Part shown: piece by piece, positions 44,935 to 52,630 of the stretch
Numbering within the stretch: position 1 is the first letter of the stretch
Layout of the letters: every line of letters begins with the position of its first letter
Source of the DNA: Massiliimicrobium timonense
GTDB taxonomy: Bacteria > Bacillota_I > Bacilli_A > Erysipelotrichales > Coprobacillaceae
Direction of reading: 5' to 3'
Length of the DNA: 64,000 bases
Assembly: GCF_002160865.1 (NCBI RefSeq)
Contig: NZ_NFLJ01000002.1
Location: 1-64,000 of the forward strand
The notes under the pieces: generated by a model
The model's database searches: none
What the model saw: only the letters and a program-made list of their open reading frames with translations
What the model was told of the DNA's origin: nothing
Position numbers and translations under genes: made by a program

Positions 44935-45174
44935 TTATTGGTCTAAATCCTTAATACCATAAAATTCATCTTTCTTTTCTACGTTTTCACAAATATAATC
45001 TAAAGAAGCTTTATAAAAACGTGAAAAACGAATAAGCTTAGGAACTGAAGGTGTTCTTTGATCAGATTCATACTGAGAAACAATAGGTTTAGACATTTTT
45101 AATGCTTCCGCAACTTGTTTTTGTGATAATCCTGCTTCTTTTCTTAACGTTTTTAATCTTTGCCCAATACTCAT
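44935..45174 (-). CDS. Small XRE-family helix-turn-helix regulator
   Basis: A 79-residue protein that is almost only an HTH_3 domain (about residues 5-62: LKTLRKEAGLSQKQVAEALKMSKPIVSQYESDQRTPSVPKLIRFSRFYKASLDYI). A short acidic tail follows. The start has AAGGTGGTG upstream. It is divergent from the LytTR response regulator gene at 45386, with 211 bp between, and may control it. Single-gene transcript with its own terminator. Confidence 0.88.
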   Translation of the reverse strand: MSIGQRLKTLRKEAGLSQKQVAEALKMSKPIVSQYESDQRTPSVPKLIRFSRFYKASLDYICENVEKKDEFYGIKDLDQ

Positions 45175-45290
45175 GCTTTCACCACCTTACAAATATTATA
45201 CACTATGAAGATTTGCTTTAGGGAAATTGATAAGAATTTACAATCTTTTCCAATCATTTGTCATTCGACATATTTCCAAAAATTGGCATA

Positions 45291-45359
45291 AAAGTGACCA
45301 AAAACGGGAGAAAAGTGGACTGATAACAAACTGCAAATTGACTACAATAAAAATATAAT
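45291..45359 (+). promoter_or_regulatory. Candidate LytTR-binding site and promoter of the tandem regulator operon
   Basis: Two direct repeats, AAAGTGACC (45291-45299) and AAAGTGGAC (45312-45320), start 21 bp apart, the spacing of LytTR/AgrA binding sites. A weak -35 CTGCAA (45331-45336), 17-bp spacer and -10 TATAAT (45354-45359) follow. A weak -35 next to two direct repeats is the pattern of AgrA-type activated promoters. Confidence 0.5.
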
Positions 45360-45385
45360 CATAATAAGATAAGGGAGAGGAAACT

Positions 45386-46141
45386 ATGAATGTTGCAGTA
45401 TGTGATGATCAACTTGATTATTTGAATTTAATTCAAAAGAAAATCATTGAATGTTTTCATGAACCAGAGATGGAATTGAATGTGTATACTTTTTCAACCA
45501 TTCAAGATATGCTCAATAGTACAAGGTTTCGCTGTTATGAATTTGCTTTTATTGAAATGAAAGTGGAAAAAGATCGAGGTATTGAGGCAGCTTATAGATT
45601 GAGAAAGCTGAATCGTGCCTGTCAAGTCGTATTTATTAGTGATCAGTATTATCATATTCATGAAGCATTTGCAGTAAAAGCAAGAGAATATTTATTGAAA
45701 CCGATTGATACAAAACAATTTCAAAGCGTTTTTGATTATCTGATGGATTGGTATTTACATCAAAATGTAAAGTTTGTGATTCCAATTAGGGAATTAGGAC
45801 GTAAACGTATTTTTAATGTAGATGAAATCAAATATTTTGAAACTTACTATAATGATTTGGAAATTGTGACTGTTGATGATCAGCATTTCATGGCTCATGT
45901 CAAGAATCGTTATAAGCTAAGACCAGTATTAAAATCAAGATGGTTTATGCAGGTTAATCAAAGTGTTCTGGTGAATATGAAATGTATTGATTTTTTAACG
46001 GATCGTAATGTTATTTTGAAATCAAGAGAAGTTTTTCCAACAAGTCGTAAAACATTATTTCAAAATCATCTTTTATTTGAGAAATTTTTAAAGGAACAAG
46101 AAGAAAAAGAATTATTAAAGAATGGGGAGAGTAAAAATTGA
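45386..46141 (+). CDS. LytTR response regulator with Glu at the phospho-acceptor position
   Basis: A 251-residue protein with receiver domain (1-118) and LytTR domain (about 135-235). The receiver has the acidic pair VCDDQ, the switch Ser in VVFISDQ and Lys in YLLKPID, but the phospho-acceptor strand reads FAFIEMKVEKDRGIE: residue 57 is Glu where the two other regulators of this cluster have Asp (YLDIEL and FLDIEL). Glu often mimics phosphorylation, so the protein may be always active. The LytTR part contains VDEIKYFETYYNDLEIV and MQVNQSVLVNMKCI. The next gene overlaps by 4 bp. No kinase gene is on this transcript. Confidence 0.88.
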   Translation: MNVAVCDDQLDYLNLIQKKIIECFHEPEMELNVYTFSTIQDMLNSTRFRCYEFAFIEMKVEKDRGIEAAYRLRKLNRACQVVFISDQYYHIHEAFAVKAREYLLKPIDTKQFQSVFDYLMDWYLHQNVKFVIPIRELGRKRIFNVDEIKYFETYYNDLEIVTVDDQHFMAHVKNRYKLRPVLKSRWFMQVNQSVLVNMKCIDFLTDRNVILKSREVFPTSRKTLFQNHLLFEKFLKEQEEKELLKNGESKN

Positions 46142-46854
46142 GAATTGCAGTTGTAGATGATGAAGAATTATATCTTCAGGATGTCTGTTTAAAGATAGAA
46201 AAATTGAAACAATCATTTGATGAAATTGTTGATATTGAAGTAGATACATTTCATCAAGGAAAAGATTTTTTAAAGGCATTTCGTTTAAAGCCTTATGATC
46301 TTGTTTATTTAGATATTGAATTATCTGATATTAATGGTGTTCATTTAGCTCATCAGATTCACCTTCAAAGTCTTTCAACAATGATTATCTTTATGACGAG
46401 TCATATGAACTATTTCCATCAGTCCTATGTTGTAAATGCTTTTCAATATCTAACCAAACCATTAAAAGAACCATTATTTTCATATGAATTAAAAAGAGCT
46501 ATAAAACATTATAAATATATGAATAAAGCTTTTGTATTTCCAACTTCACAAGGAAAGATTGTCTTTCGTTTATCAGAAATTATTTATTTTGAAACAGCTT
46601 ATAAAAGCTATAAAATACATACCACAAGAGGTGTATATTATGGTTCATTAAAAGCAGCCTATGGACTTAGAAAAGCATTACTAGATTATAACTTTGTGAA
46701 AATACAAAGAAGTTTTATTGTCAATATGGAACATATTGTAAAAGTAGAAAACATATTATTGTATATGTCAGATGGGAGTTTATTAATTGTTTCTAAGAAA
46801 CGCTATAAAGAATTCAAAAGAATATTTTATAGATTCTTAGAGAATAAAAAATAA
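46138..46854 (+). CDS. LytTR response regulator, second of the tandem pair
   Basis: A 238-residue AgrA/LytR-type regulator starting with TTG behind GGGGAGAG. The receiver (1-118) is complete: VVDDEE, Asp59 in LVYLDIELSDINGVHLA, Thr in IIFMTSH and Lys in YLTKPLK. The LytTR domain (about 133-235) has LSEIIYFETAYKSYKIHTTRGVYYG and VKIQRSFIVNMEHI. Its start overlaps the stop of the first regulator. It is convergent with the kinase gene of the second system, sharing one terminator. The partner kinase is probably the one at 46876-48153, by proximity. Confidence 0.9.
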   Translation: MRIAVVDDEELYLQDVCLKIEKLKQSFDEIVDIEVDTFHQGKDFLKAFRLKPYDLVYLDIELSDINGVHLAHQIHLQSLSTMIIFMTSHMNYFHQSYVVNAFQYLTKPLKEPLFSYELKRAIKHYKYMNKAFVFPTSQGKIVFRLSEIIYFETAYKSYKIHTTRGVYYGSLKAAYGLRKALLDYNFVKIQRSFIVNMEHIVKVENILLYMSDGSLLIVSKKRYKEFKRIFYRFLENKK

Positions 46855-46877
46855 GACAAATTTCTGTCTTATTTTTT
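46846..46877. terminator. Shared terminator of the two LytTR operons
   Basis: AAAAAATAAGACA-type arm (stem 46846-46858) and TGTCTTATTTTTT-type arm (46865-46877) with a 6-nt loop form a 13-bp stem that includes the ends of both convergent genes. Confidence 0.85.
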
Positions 46878-48153
46878 ATTTCTGCAACATAATCCTTAAA
46901 ACAACACAATCATCTTTAACATCATATTTCACATCACCATGATATTTCTTTGCGATTTCTTTGATGCCTTTGACACCATATCCATGAGCAACACTATCCT
47001 TTTTACTTGTCTTATGAAAATAAGGGTGACTACCTCGAGGAATAGAGTTTGTGATATGAATAATAATATGAGTTTGTTTACTTTGTAGTTTTAAAGATAT
47101 TTTTCTTTGATCCTTTACTTTTTCACAAGCTTCTCTTGCATTATCAAAAGCTAAACCTAATACTAAAGATAAGTCATCTGGCACAATACTTCCTAAATGT
47201 AAAATCTTAGTAATCTCTTCATCATATTCAATATTCTGTTCTTTCATTTGATATATTTGATGATTAATTGTACTATCAATCATAGTCATACCTGTATGTG
47301 TTAATGCTTGATATGCCTTGATATGAATATCTAAGTTTTTATCAATATATTCAAGTGCTTCCTTATATTCTCCTTGTTTTAAGTGAGATTGCAGGATAAT
47401 AAGGATATGATTGAGATTATGATTAATTTTTCTAATTTCTAACTGTTGTTTTTCTAATTCTTGTACAAATTCTTCTTCTTTAGCCATATTTTGTATAATT
47501 GCTTCTTTATTGTGTTTATCTGTTTCATATTTTGTCTGCATTCTATCAAAGCATATTAACGCAATAATACTAATAACGACTGTAAAGATATAAGTACGGG
47601 CGATACTGACAGTACGAAATAAAATGGGATTATTAAAAATGAAAACAAAAGAAAAATATATTAAAATAAAGATAGTTAACAATTTATAATATTTTAAATT
47701 AATAAATATTATATTTCTATATTTAATTAAAAGAAAAGTATATAAAATATAATCTGCAAAAACATAATTTAGTATAAAATAATTAAAAATCTTGGGTGTG
47801 TAAAAAATGTAAAATCGTACATTAAATATCCATGTGAGTATAAAAGCTGCAAATATTTGAATGATGATTTTTTCAAAACTATAACTAAGAATTCCTTTTG
47901 CAAAATCTAATTTATTAATACTATAATACCAATATATAATAAATAACAAGAAAGTAATAAAAAGTTGCATCAAAAAATAACTTGTAAAATTGTAAATATA
48001 TTGTAAGCATATAAAAATAATTAAATACATGATATATTTTATATTTTTAAATTTTCTTTTATATACATCTGGATAAATATTTTTTAAATAAAAATCAAGT
48101 AACAAAATATCTAAAATAGCGATAAATGCTTTGCATAATAAATTAATAATCAT
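46876..48153 (-). CDS. AgrC-like sensor histidine kinase (GHKL type)
   Basis: A 425-residue membrane kinase. About six membrane helices fill residues 5-205, very rich in Ile, Phe and Tyr, as in peptide-sensing AgrC/ComD kinases. A coiled coil (about 210-240) leads to EIRKINHNLNHILIILQSHL, where His245 is the likely phospho-site; the residue after it is Asn in place of the usual Asp. The GHKL ATPase domain (about 310-425) has GLAFDNAREACEKV (N box) and HGYGVKGIKEIAKKYHG (G box). Stop and start are 2 bp from the regulator gene upstream. No AgrD-like peptide gene or AgrB gene is adjacent. Confidence 0.9.
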   Translation of the reverse strand: MIINLLCKAFIAILDILLLDFYLKNIYPDVYKRKFKNIKYIMYLIIFICLQYIYNFTSYFLMQLFITFLLFIIYWYYSINKLDFAKGILSYSFEKIIIQIFAAFILTWIFNVRFYIFYTPKIFNYFILNYVFADYILYTFLLIKYRNIIFINLKYYKLLTIFILIYFSFVFIFNNPILFRTVSIARTYIFTVVISIIALICFDRMQTKYETDKHNKEAIIQNMAKEEEFVQELEKQQLEIRKINHNLNHILIILQSHLKQGEYKEALEYIDKNLDIHIKAYQALTHTGMTMIDSTINHQIYQMKEQNIEYDEEITKILHLGSIVPDDLSLVLGLAFDNAREACEKVKDQRKISLKLQSKQTHIIIHITNSIPRGSHPYFHKTSKKDSVAHGYGVKGIKEIAKKYHGDVKYDVKDDCVVLRIMLQK

Positions 48154-48155
48154 AA

Positions 48156-48869
48156 TTACATCTCCTTTTCTACGTAATCAAAATATTTTTCTCTGAACTC
48201 TTTACGAATACGTTTCGTTAATGGAAGCATGTCATCATTGGACATAACGACATAGTCAAAATAAAATGATTTGACATGCTTAAAGTTAATAATGATACTC
48301 CTATTGAGTGGAAAGAAATGATAATCTAATAATTGTTGTCTTGCTTTCTTGATTGTTTTGAGATTGCCATAATAATGGTGGTTAGTTGTTTTGAGTTTGT
48401 ATTTTCCATAACTGGTTTCTAAATAGATGATTTCATTTGTTTTGATATGGATTTTTCCTTCTGTTGTGGAAAATGTTACTGTACGATTTAAACGTTTATA
48501 AACTTGAAAAGCATGTTCAAGTTCTCTGTCGAGTAAATCATAGTCGATAGGTTTATCAATAAATAAATCTGCACCTAACCACATAGATTCTGGTAAATAA
48601 TAATGATATGCAGTAATGAAAACAAAGATACAGTTTGGTTTTATATCTAACATCATTTTCGCTAGTTCAATACCATTTAATGTTTCACCAAGTTCAATAT
48701 CCAAAAAGACAATATCGTAAGGTTCAATCCGAAAAGCATCTAATAACTGGGTGCCTTGTATAAAACCATCAATAATGGCGGGCTTCGTGTCATGAAACTC
48801 ATATTTCTCAATCCTTTCCATAATATCTTCAACATAAAATAATTCGTTGTCACATATTGCAATACGCAT
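48156..48869 (-). CDS. LytTR response regulator of the AgrC-like kinase
   Basis: A 237-residue AgrA/LytR-type regulator. Receiver (1-120): ICDNE, Asp57 in IVFLDIELGETLNGIELA, Thr in FVFITAYH and Lys in LFIDKPID. LytTR domain (about 135-235): TNEIIYLETSYGKYKLKTTNHHYYG and FPLNRSIIINFKHVKSF. AGGAGGTAG precedes the start. It is the first gene of the pair with the AgrC-like kinase and is divergent from the secreted protein at 49038. The 29-bp dyad between them is a likely binding site. Confidence 0.9.
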   Translation of the reverse strand: MRIAICDNELFYVEDIMERIEKYEFHDTKPAIIDGFIQGTQLLDAFRIEPYDIVFLDIELGETLNGIELAKMMLDIKPNCIFVFITAYHYYLPESMWLGADLFIDKPIDYDLLDRELEHAFQVYKRLNRTVTFSTTEGKIHIKTNEIIYLETSYGKYKLKTTNHHYYGNLKTIKKARQQLLDYHFFPLNRSIIINFKHVKSFYFDYVVMSNDDMLPLTKRIRKEFREKYFDYVEKEM

Positions 48870-48941
48870 ATTTTCTACCTCCTTTTTGACAACTATTTAC
48901 ATTATATGACAAAGGATTTTATATCAAAAAACTTCTTTCAA

Positions 48942-48970
48942 TGTGCATTTTTAAAGCTTAAATATGCACA
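48942..48970. promoter_or_regulatory. 29-bp imperfect palindrome in the divergent LytTR/secreted protein region
   Basis: Outer arms TGTGCAT (48942-48948) and ATGCACA (48964-48970) are exact complements and the inner TTTTAA/TTAAA segments continue the symmetry. It lies midway between the regulator gene (start 48869) and the secreted protein gene (start 49038), so one protein bound here could control both. Confidence 0.5.
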
Positions 48971-49037
48971 AATTCGTCATAAATGATAACTTTTTTGATA
49001 GATATGATAGAGTTTTTTTTGAAAGGAGGTGGAAAAT

Positions 49038-49469
49038 ATGACAATACAAAAAAAGATGACAGCCATTGCATTAAGTTTGCTTGTCTTAGGAGGGACAATG
49101 GCATCAACTTTTGCTTATACTTATGTATCTGGAACGAAGTATCAGACTGTAACTCATAAAGATATTCCTGCGTGGGGAAATACCCACTATGATACAAATT
49201 ATGGGAGTAAAAAAACGATGACAAGTCAAATTGGTACGTTTAAAAAAACAAAAGGGGATGCTGCGTTGGGTAACTTTGCAGAACTAATTACTTCTTCTAA
49301 AAAATCAGTAACAATGGCTGAAGGAATTCCTTTGAATTATGCAGTGCTTGTTAGTGAGCATGGCTGTAATAAGGGAACTGTTTATTTTACAGGGGTATCT
49401 TCTCATGGATTAGAACCAAGTAATACTTGTGATGTAACTTTAAAATTTAGTGCAGATGATTTATTGTAA
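49038..49469 (+). CDS. Secreted protein of unknown function beside the LytTR system
   Basis: A 143-residue precursor. Residues 1-26 are a Sec signal peptide (TIQKKMTAIALSLLVLGG core, cleavage after STFA). The mature part of about 117 residues is beta-rich and basic in its first half, with two cysteines (SEHGC and SNTC, 21 residues apart) that could form a disulfide. The ATG at 49038 has GAAAGGAGGTGG just before it, one of the strongest signals in the window. No domain is recognised; size and export would fit an extracellular signal, bacteriocin-like protein or surface binding factor. Divergent from the AgrC/LytTR-type operon, which may control it. Confidence 0.8.
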   Translation: MTIQKKMTAIALSLLVLGGTMASTFAYTYVSGTKYQTVTHKDIPAWGNTHYDTNYGSKKTMTSQIGTFKKTKGDAALGNFAELITSSKKSVTMAEGIPLNYAVLVSEHGCNKGTVYFTGVSSHGLEPSNTCDVTLKFSADDLL

Positions 49470-49475
49470 ATAAAA

Positions 49476-49505
49476 AAACCTAGTTGATTTGTTTCAACTA
49501 GGTTT
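49476..49505. terminator. Shared terminator of the secreted protein and TlyC-like genes
   Basis: AAACCTAGTTGA (49476-49487) and TCAACTAGGTTT (49494-49505) form a perfect 12-bp stem with a 6-nt loop. The stop of the TlyC-like gene lies in the right arm. Confidence 0.9.
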
Positions 49506-50807
49506 CTTTGTGATAATAACTTCCTTGATACGTCGATCTTGAATCTTGGTAATCTGGAAGGTAAGATTGTCAATATGAAGTGTTTTGGTTGTGCCATCTT
49601 TAGGGATGGAACGTAAATGACTGTATATATAACCACCAATGGTGTTGTAGTCTTCATCTTGTGGAAATGGAATATTGATGGCTTCAGAAAGTTCATCAAG
49701 ATCAGCATTTCCGTTGACTCTCCATTGTGTTTCATTGATTTTTTGAATATCAGGTCTTTCACGTGAATCGTGTTCATCATAGATGTTTCCAAAGATTTCT
49801 TCAACTAAATCTTCTAATGTAATAATACCACTGATTCCACCAAATTCATCTATAGCTATCGCAAAATGAATGTTTTTATTTTGCATATCTGCAAATAGAA
49901 GATCAGCTCTCATTGAATCTGGGATGAAATATGGTTTTGAAAGTATCTTTTCAAATGGTTTTTTCTTGGTTTGAAGATTTAATAGATAATCTCTAACATG
50001 TAGAACACCAATGATATTGTTTTCATCATCTTGATAAACAGGATAACGAGATAAACCAGAACTTTGAATTATTTTGATAATTTCTTCTTGAGTTGCATCA
50101 GCAGAAATCATTGTGACATCAACAGATGGAGTCATGATTTCTGATATATCTGTGTCATTGAAATCAAAGATATTTTGTAACCATTCGCTTTCGTCTTCGT
50201 TGAGAACACCACGTTTTTCACCGAGTTCAATCATTGTCAGGATTTCTTCTTCGGTAATGTTATCTTCTTCAGCTTCTGTTTTTAAGTGTAATAGTTTTAA
50301 AACAGCATTGGTTGAAAAGGATAAAAATTTAACAACAGGGTTCATAATTTTTGCAATCATTAAAACTGTTCCACATGAGATTTTAGATACTTCATATGGT
50401 TTTTGCATTGCGATTCTTTTAGGAACTAATTCACCAAAGATTAAAGTAAAATAAGATAAAATAATCGTAATGATAATGACTGATAATGTATCAAGAACAT
50501 TTAATGGAATACTTGTGATTCCTAAATCCTGTGATACCCATTGAACAAGATACTCTGAAAAGTTATCAGCCGCAAAGGCACTTCCTAAAAATCCAGCTAA
50601 CGTAATTCCAATTTGAATGGTTGATAAGAATCCAGAAGGTTCTTGTAGAAGAATTAATAAACGTTTGGCTGTTTTTTCTCCACCTTCAGCTTTTTTCTCT
50701 AATTGTGTCTTGTTTAATGATAAGACAGCAATTTCTGTTGCTGCAAAGAATGCATTCAATAAAATTAAAATAATCTGCAATAATAATTGCGAGGGTATAG
50801 AGTCCAT
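49494..50807 (-). CDS. CNNM/CorC-type (TlyC, hemolysin family) membrane protein
   Basis: A 437-residue protein. DUF21/CNNM membrane domain (about 1-190) with three to four helices and ALLLNAFFAATEIA-like first helix; two CBS domains (about 205-330, MTPSVDVTMI and GLSRYPVYQDDENNIIGVLHVRDYLL); and a C-terminal CorC/HlyC domain (about 345-430) with WRVNGNADLDELSEAINI and DEDYNTIGGYIYSHL. Such proteins transport or control divalent cations (Mg2+, Co2+ or Mn2+ export); the hemolysin name is historical. The leader holds a yybP-ykoY manganese riboswitch, which makes a manganese-related function likely here. Confidence 0.93.
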   Translation of the reverse strand: MDSIPSQLLLQIILILLNAFFAATEIAVLSLNKTQLEKKAEGGEKTAKRLLILLQEPSGFLSTIQIGITLAGFLGSAFAADNFSEYLVQWVSQDLGITSIPLNVLDTLSVIIITIILSYFTLIFGELVPKRIAMQKPYEVSKISCGTVLMIAKIMNPVVKFLSFSTNAVLKLLHLKTEAEEDNITEEEILTMIELGEKRGVLNEDESEWLQNIFDFNDTDISEIMTPSVDVTMISADATQEEIIKIIQSSGLSRYPVYQDDENNIIGVLHVRDYLLNLQTKKKPFEKILSKPYFIPDSMRADLLFADMQNKNIHFAIAIDEFGGISGIITLEDLVEEIFGNIYDEHDSRERPDIQKINETQWRVNGNADLDELSEAINIPFPQDEDYNTIGGYIYSHLRSIPKDGTTKTLHIDNLTFQITKIQDRRIKEVIITKKPS

Positions 50808-50852
50808 AACTTCACTCTCCTTTTATTTTTTGGCTCTATATGTTTGTGATAT

Positions 50853-50980
50853 AAAAAAAGACAACTACCACAACACTGCAATAAAAGTCTCGTTATTTCA
50901 TATATAAAACCGGCTAATAAACTTAGCGTGATGTCGATTATATAACATCATAAAAATGATGCTAACTACTCCCTTTTATG
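50853..50980 (-). ncRNA. yybP-ykoY (manganese) riboswitch with overlapping terminator
   Basis: On the minus strand the aptamer starts with AAAAGGGAGTAG (near 50968-50979) and ends with ACGAGACTTTTAT (near 50882-50894). AAAAG pairs with CTTTT as P1, and GGGAGTAG and GAGAC are the two conserved loop segments of the class; a GCCGG block lies between. The stretch GAGAC is also the start of a terminator stem: it pairs with GTCTT, followed by a second 8-bp stem of TTATTGCA with TGTGGTAG, loop GTGT and a T-run (50853-50857). So P1 and the terminator exclude each other, giving an ON switch when Mn2+ is bound. The CNNM/TlyC gene starts 45 bp downstream. Confidence 0.85.
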
Positions 50981-50986
50981 TGTTCT

Positions 50987-51014
50987 ATTTTATCATATTG
51001 CACGTAACTGTCAA
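50987..51014 (-). promoter_or_regulatory. Promoter of the riboswitch-TlyC unit
   Basis: On the minus strand -35 TTGACA (51009-51014), 16-bp spacer, -10 TAAAAT (50987-50992), 8 bp before the aptamer. Confidence 0.75.
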
Positions 51015-51056
51015 TATTGTTATGATAAGAGTATGTAAAAAAGGAGAAAAAGATGT

Positions 51057-51452
51057 ATGTATTTACAGTTATTAGAATATGTCAGTCATGATTTACCAGA
51101 TGGGTTTACACCTTATTATATTTATGGAATTATGGTAGATGATAAGGAAGTTGGTAGAATCACTTTTAGAGAAGGGTCATTGCAGGAACATTATTTTGAT
51201 GGACATATTGGTTATCATATTGAAGAAGCATATAGAGGACATCACTATGCTTATCAGGCTTGTTTACTTTTACAAAAAGAACGTGATTTTCATCAAGTGA
51301 TTTTAACATGTGATCCATCTAATCAGGCATCACTTAAAACGATTCAAAAGCTTCATGCAAAGTATCTTGAAACAAAAACAATTCCTAAAAGTCAACGTCG
51401 TTTCTTTCACCAAGATGAAAAGGAAAAAATGATTTTTTTATGGGAAGTTTAA
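51057..51452 (+). CDS. GNAT family N-acetyltransferase
   Basis: A 131-residue small acetyltransferase. The GNAT core shows KEVGRITFREG, then HIGYHIEEAYRGHHYAYQACLLL, where the Q/RxxGxG/A-type acetyl-CoA loop is reduced to RGHHYA, and ILTCDPSNQASLKTIQKL in place of the usual N-x-x-S motif. The substrate is unknown. GGAGAAAAAG precedes the ATG. It starts close to the promoter of the divergent riboswitch gene. Confidence 0.88.
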   Translation: MYLQLLEYVSHDLPDGFTPYYIYGIMVDDKEVGRITFREGSLQEHYFDGHIGYHIEEAYRGHHYAYQACLLLQKERDFHQVILTCDPSNQASLKTIQKLHAKYLETKTIPKSQRRFFHQDEKEKMIFLWEV

Positions 51453-51502
51453 GTTCATTGTTTGTATTGATTTCGTTATAATAGAAAAAAGGAGGGTGTT
51501 TT

Positions 51503-52630
51503 GTGAAGTTTGTACATATTGGAGATTTACATTTAGGGAAAGTCATTCATCAGTGTTCCTTACTATCTATTCAACGTGAATTGTTGTTTGAATTATTAGA
51601 TGAGATGGACCAAAGAAATATTCGTTTATTGGTTATTGCGGGAGATATTTATGATCGTTTGATTCCTAGTCAAGAAGCAGTGAATTTGTTGGATGAATTT
51701 TTAACGAAAGCCTTATTGACTTATCATATTGAAGTTTTGATGATTAGTGGAAATCATGATAGCTCTGACCGTTTACATTTCGCTAGTTCTTTATTGGTGA
51801 AAAATGGATTACATATTGAAACTTATTTAAAAGAAAAGATGGTGTATGTTGAAAAAGAGAATGTCAGATTTTATCTGTTGCCTTTTGTTAAACCATCACA
51901 AGTGAGAATGTTATATCCTGATCAGGAGATTCATACTTATCAAGAAGCTTTGGCTTATTATCTCTCCAAGCAAAGTCTTGACCATGATTATCAAAATATT
52001 CTTGTTACACATCAATTTGTTGGACATTCAAGCATAACCAGTGAATCAGAAGTGCCATTAAGTGTGGGTGGTAGTGAAATTATTGATGCTTCTTTATTTG
52101 ATGATTTTGATTATGTAGCTTTAGGGCATCTTCATGCTCCTCAAAAGGTCAAACGTGAAACGATGCGTTATAGTGGTTCTTTGATGTGCTATTCTTTTGA
52201 TGAAGTCAAGCAAAAGAAGTCTGTTGTTGTGGTGGATACAGATACAATGGAAATCACAACCTTTTCATTGCATCCATCTCAGACTTTACAAAAATATCAA
52301 GGAACATTTGCTGAATTGATGGATGTCAATTTTATTGAAAAAAAGGACGATTATTTATCATTTGAACTGTTAGATCAAAAGATTATTCCTCATGCGATTG
52401 AACAGTTGCGTGTCCTTTATCCTCATCTTTTACAATTGACTTATCAATATTTAATGAAGGATGCCAAACAATCCACTTTTCGTCCTATGCAATCTATTGA
52501 ACAAATGGATACATTATCTTTATTTCAACAGTTTTATCATGATGTGAAAAATCAGGAGTTATCCAATTTAGCAAAGAATGTTGTGCAGGAGTTATTAGAA
52601 AAGGCAGGTGAAAAGAGTGAAGATTATTAA
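51503..52630 (+). CDS. sbcD: Exonuclease SbcCD subunit D
   Basis: A 375-residue metallophosphoesterase nuclease subunit that, with SbcC, opens hairpins and trims DNA ends. Metal motifs are FVHIGDLHLGK, VIAGDIYDR, ISGNHDSSDR, VTHQF and LGHLHAPQ. The C-terminal capping and SbcC-binding region (about 270-375) is present. Starts with GTG behind AGGAGGGTG. SbcC overlaps by 14 bp, a normal operon. Confidence 0.95.
   Translation: MKFVHIGDLHLGKVIHQCSLLSIQRELLFELLDEMDQRNIRLLVIAGDIYDRLIPSQEAVNLLDEFLTKALLTYHIEVLMISGNHDSSDRLHFASSLLVKNGLHIETYLKEKMVYVEKENVRFYLLPFVKPSQVRMLYPDQEIHTYQEALAYYLSKQSLDHDYQNILVTHQFVGHSSITSESEVPLSVGGSEIIDASLFDDFDYVALGHLHAPQKVKRETMRYSGSLMCYSFDEVKQKKSVVVVDTDTMEITTFSLHPSQTLQKYQGTFAELMDVNFIEKKDDYLSFELLDQKIIPHAIEQLRVLYPHLLQLTYQYLMKDAKQSTFRPMQSIEQMDTLSLFQQFYHDVKNQELSNLAKNVVQELLEKAGEKSEDY

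Noticed and set aside
46855-46875. AgrD-like signal peptide gene near the AgrC-like kinase
   Set aside because: Only a 21-bp gap with a terminator is present here, and the other gaps of the cluster show no short frame with a thiolactone-type motif.
49002-49010. Second LytTR direct repeat (AAATGATAA and ATATGATAG, 21 bp apart) before the secreted protein gene
   Set aside because: The match is AT-rich and overlaps the likely -10 area, so chance cannot be excluded.
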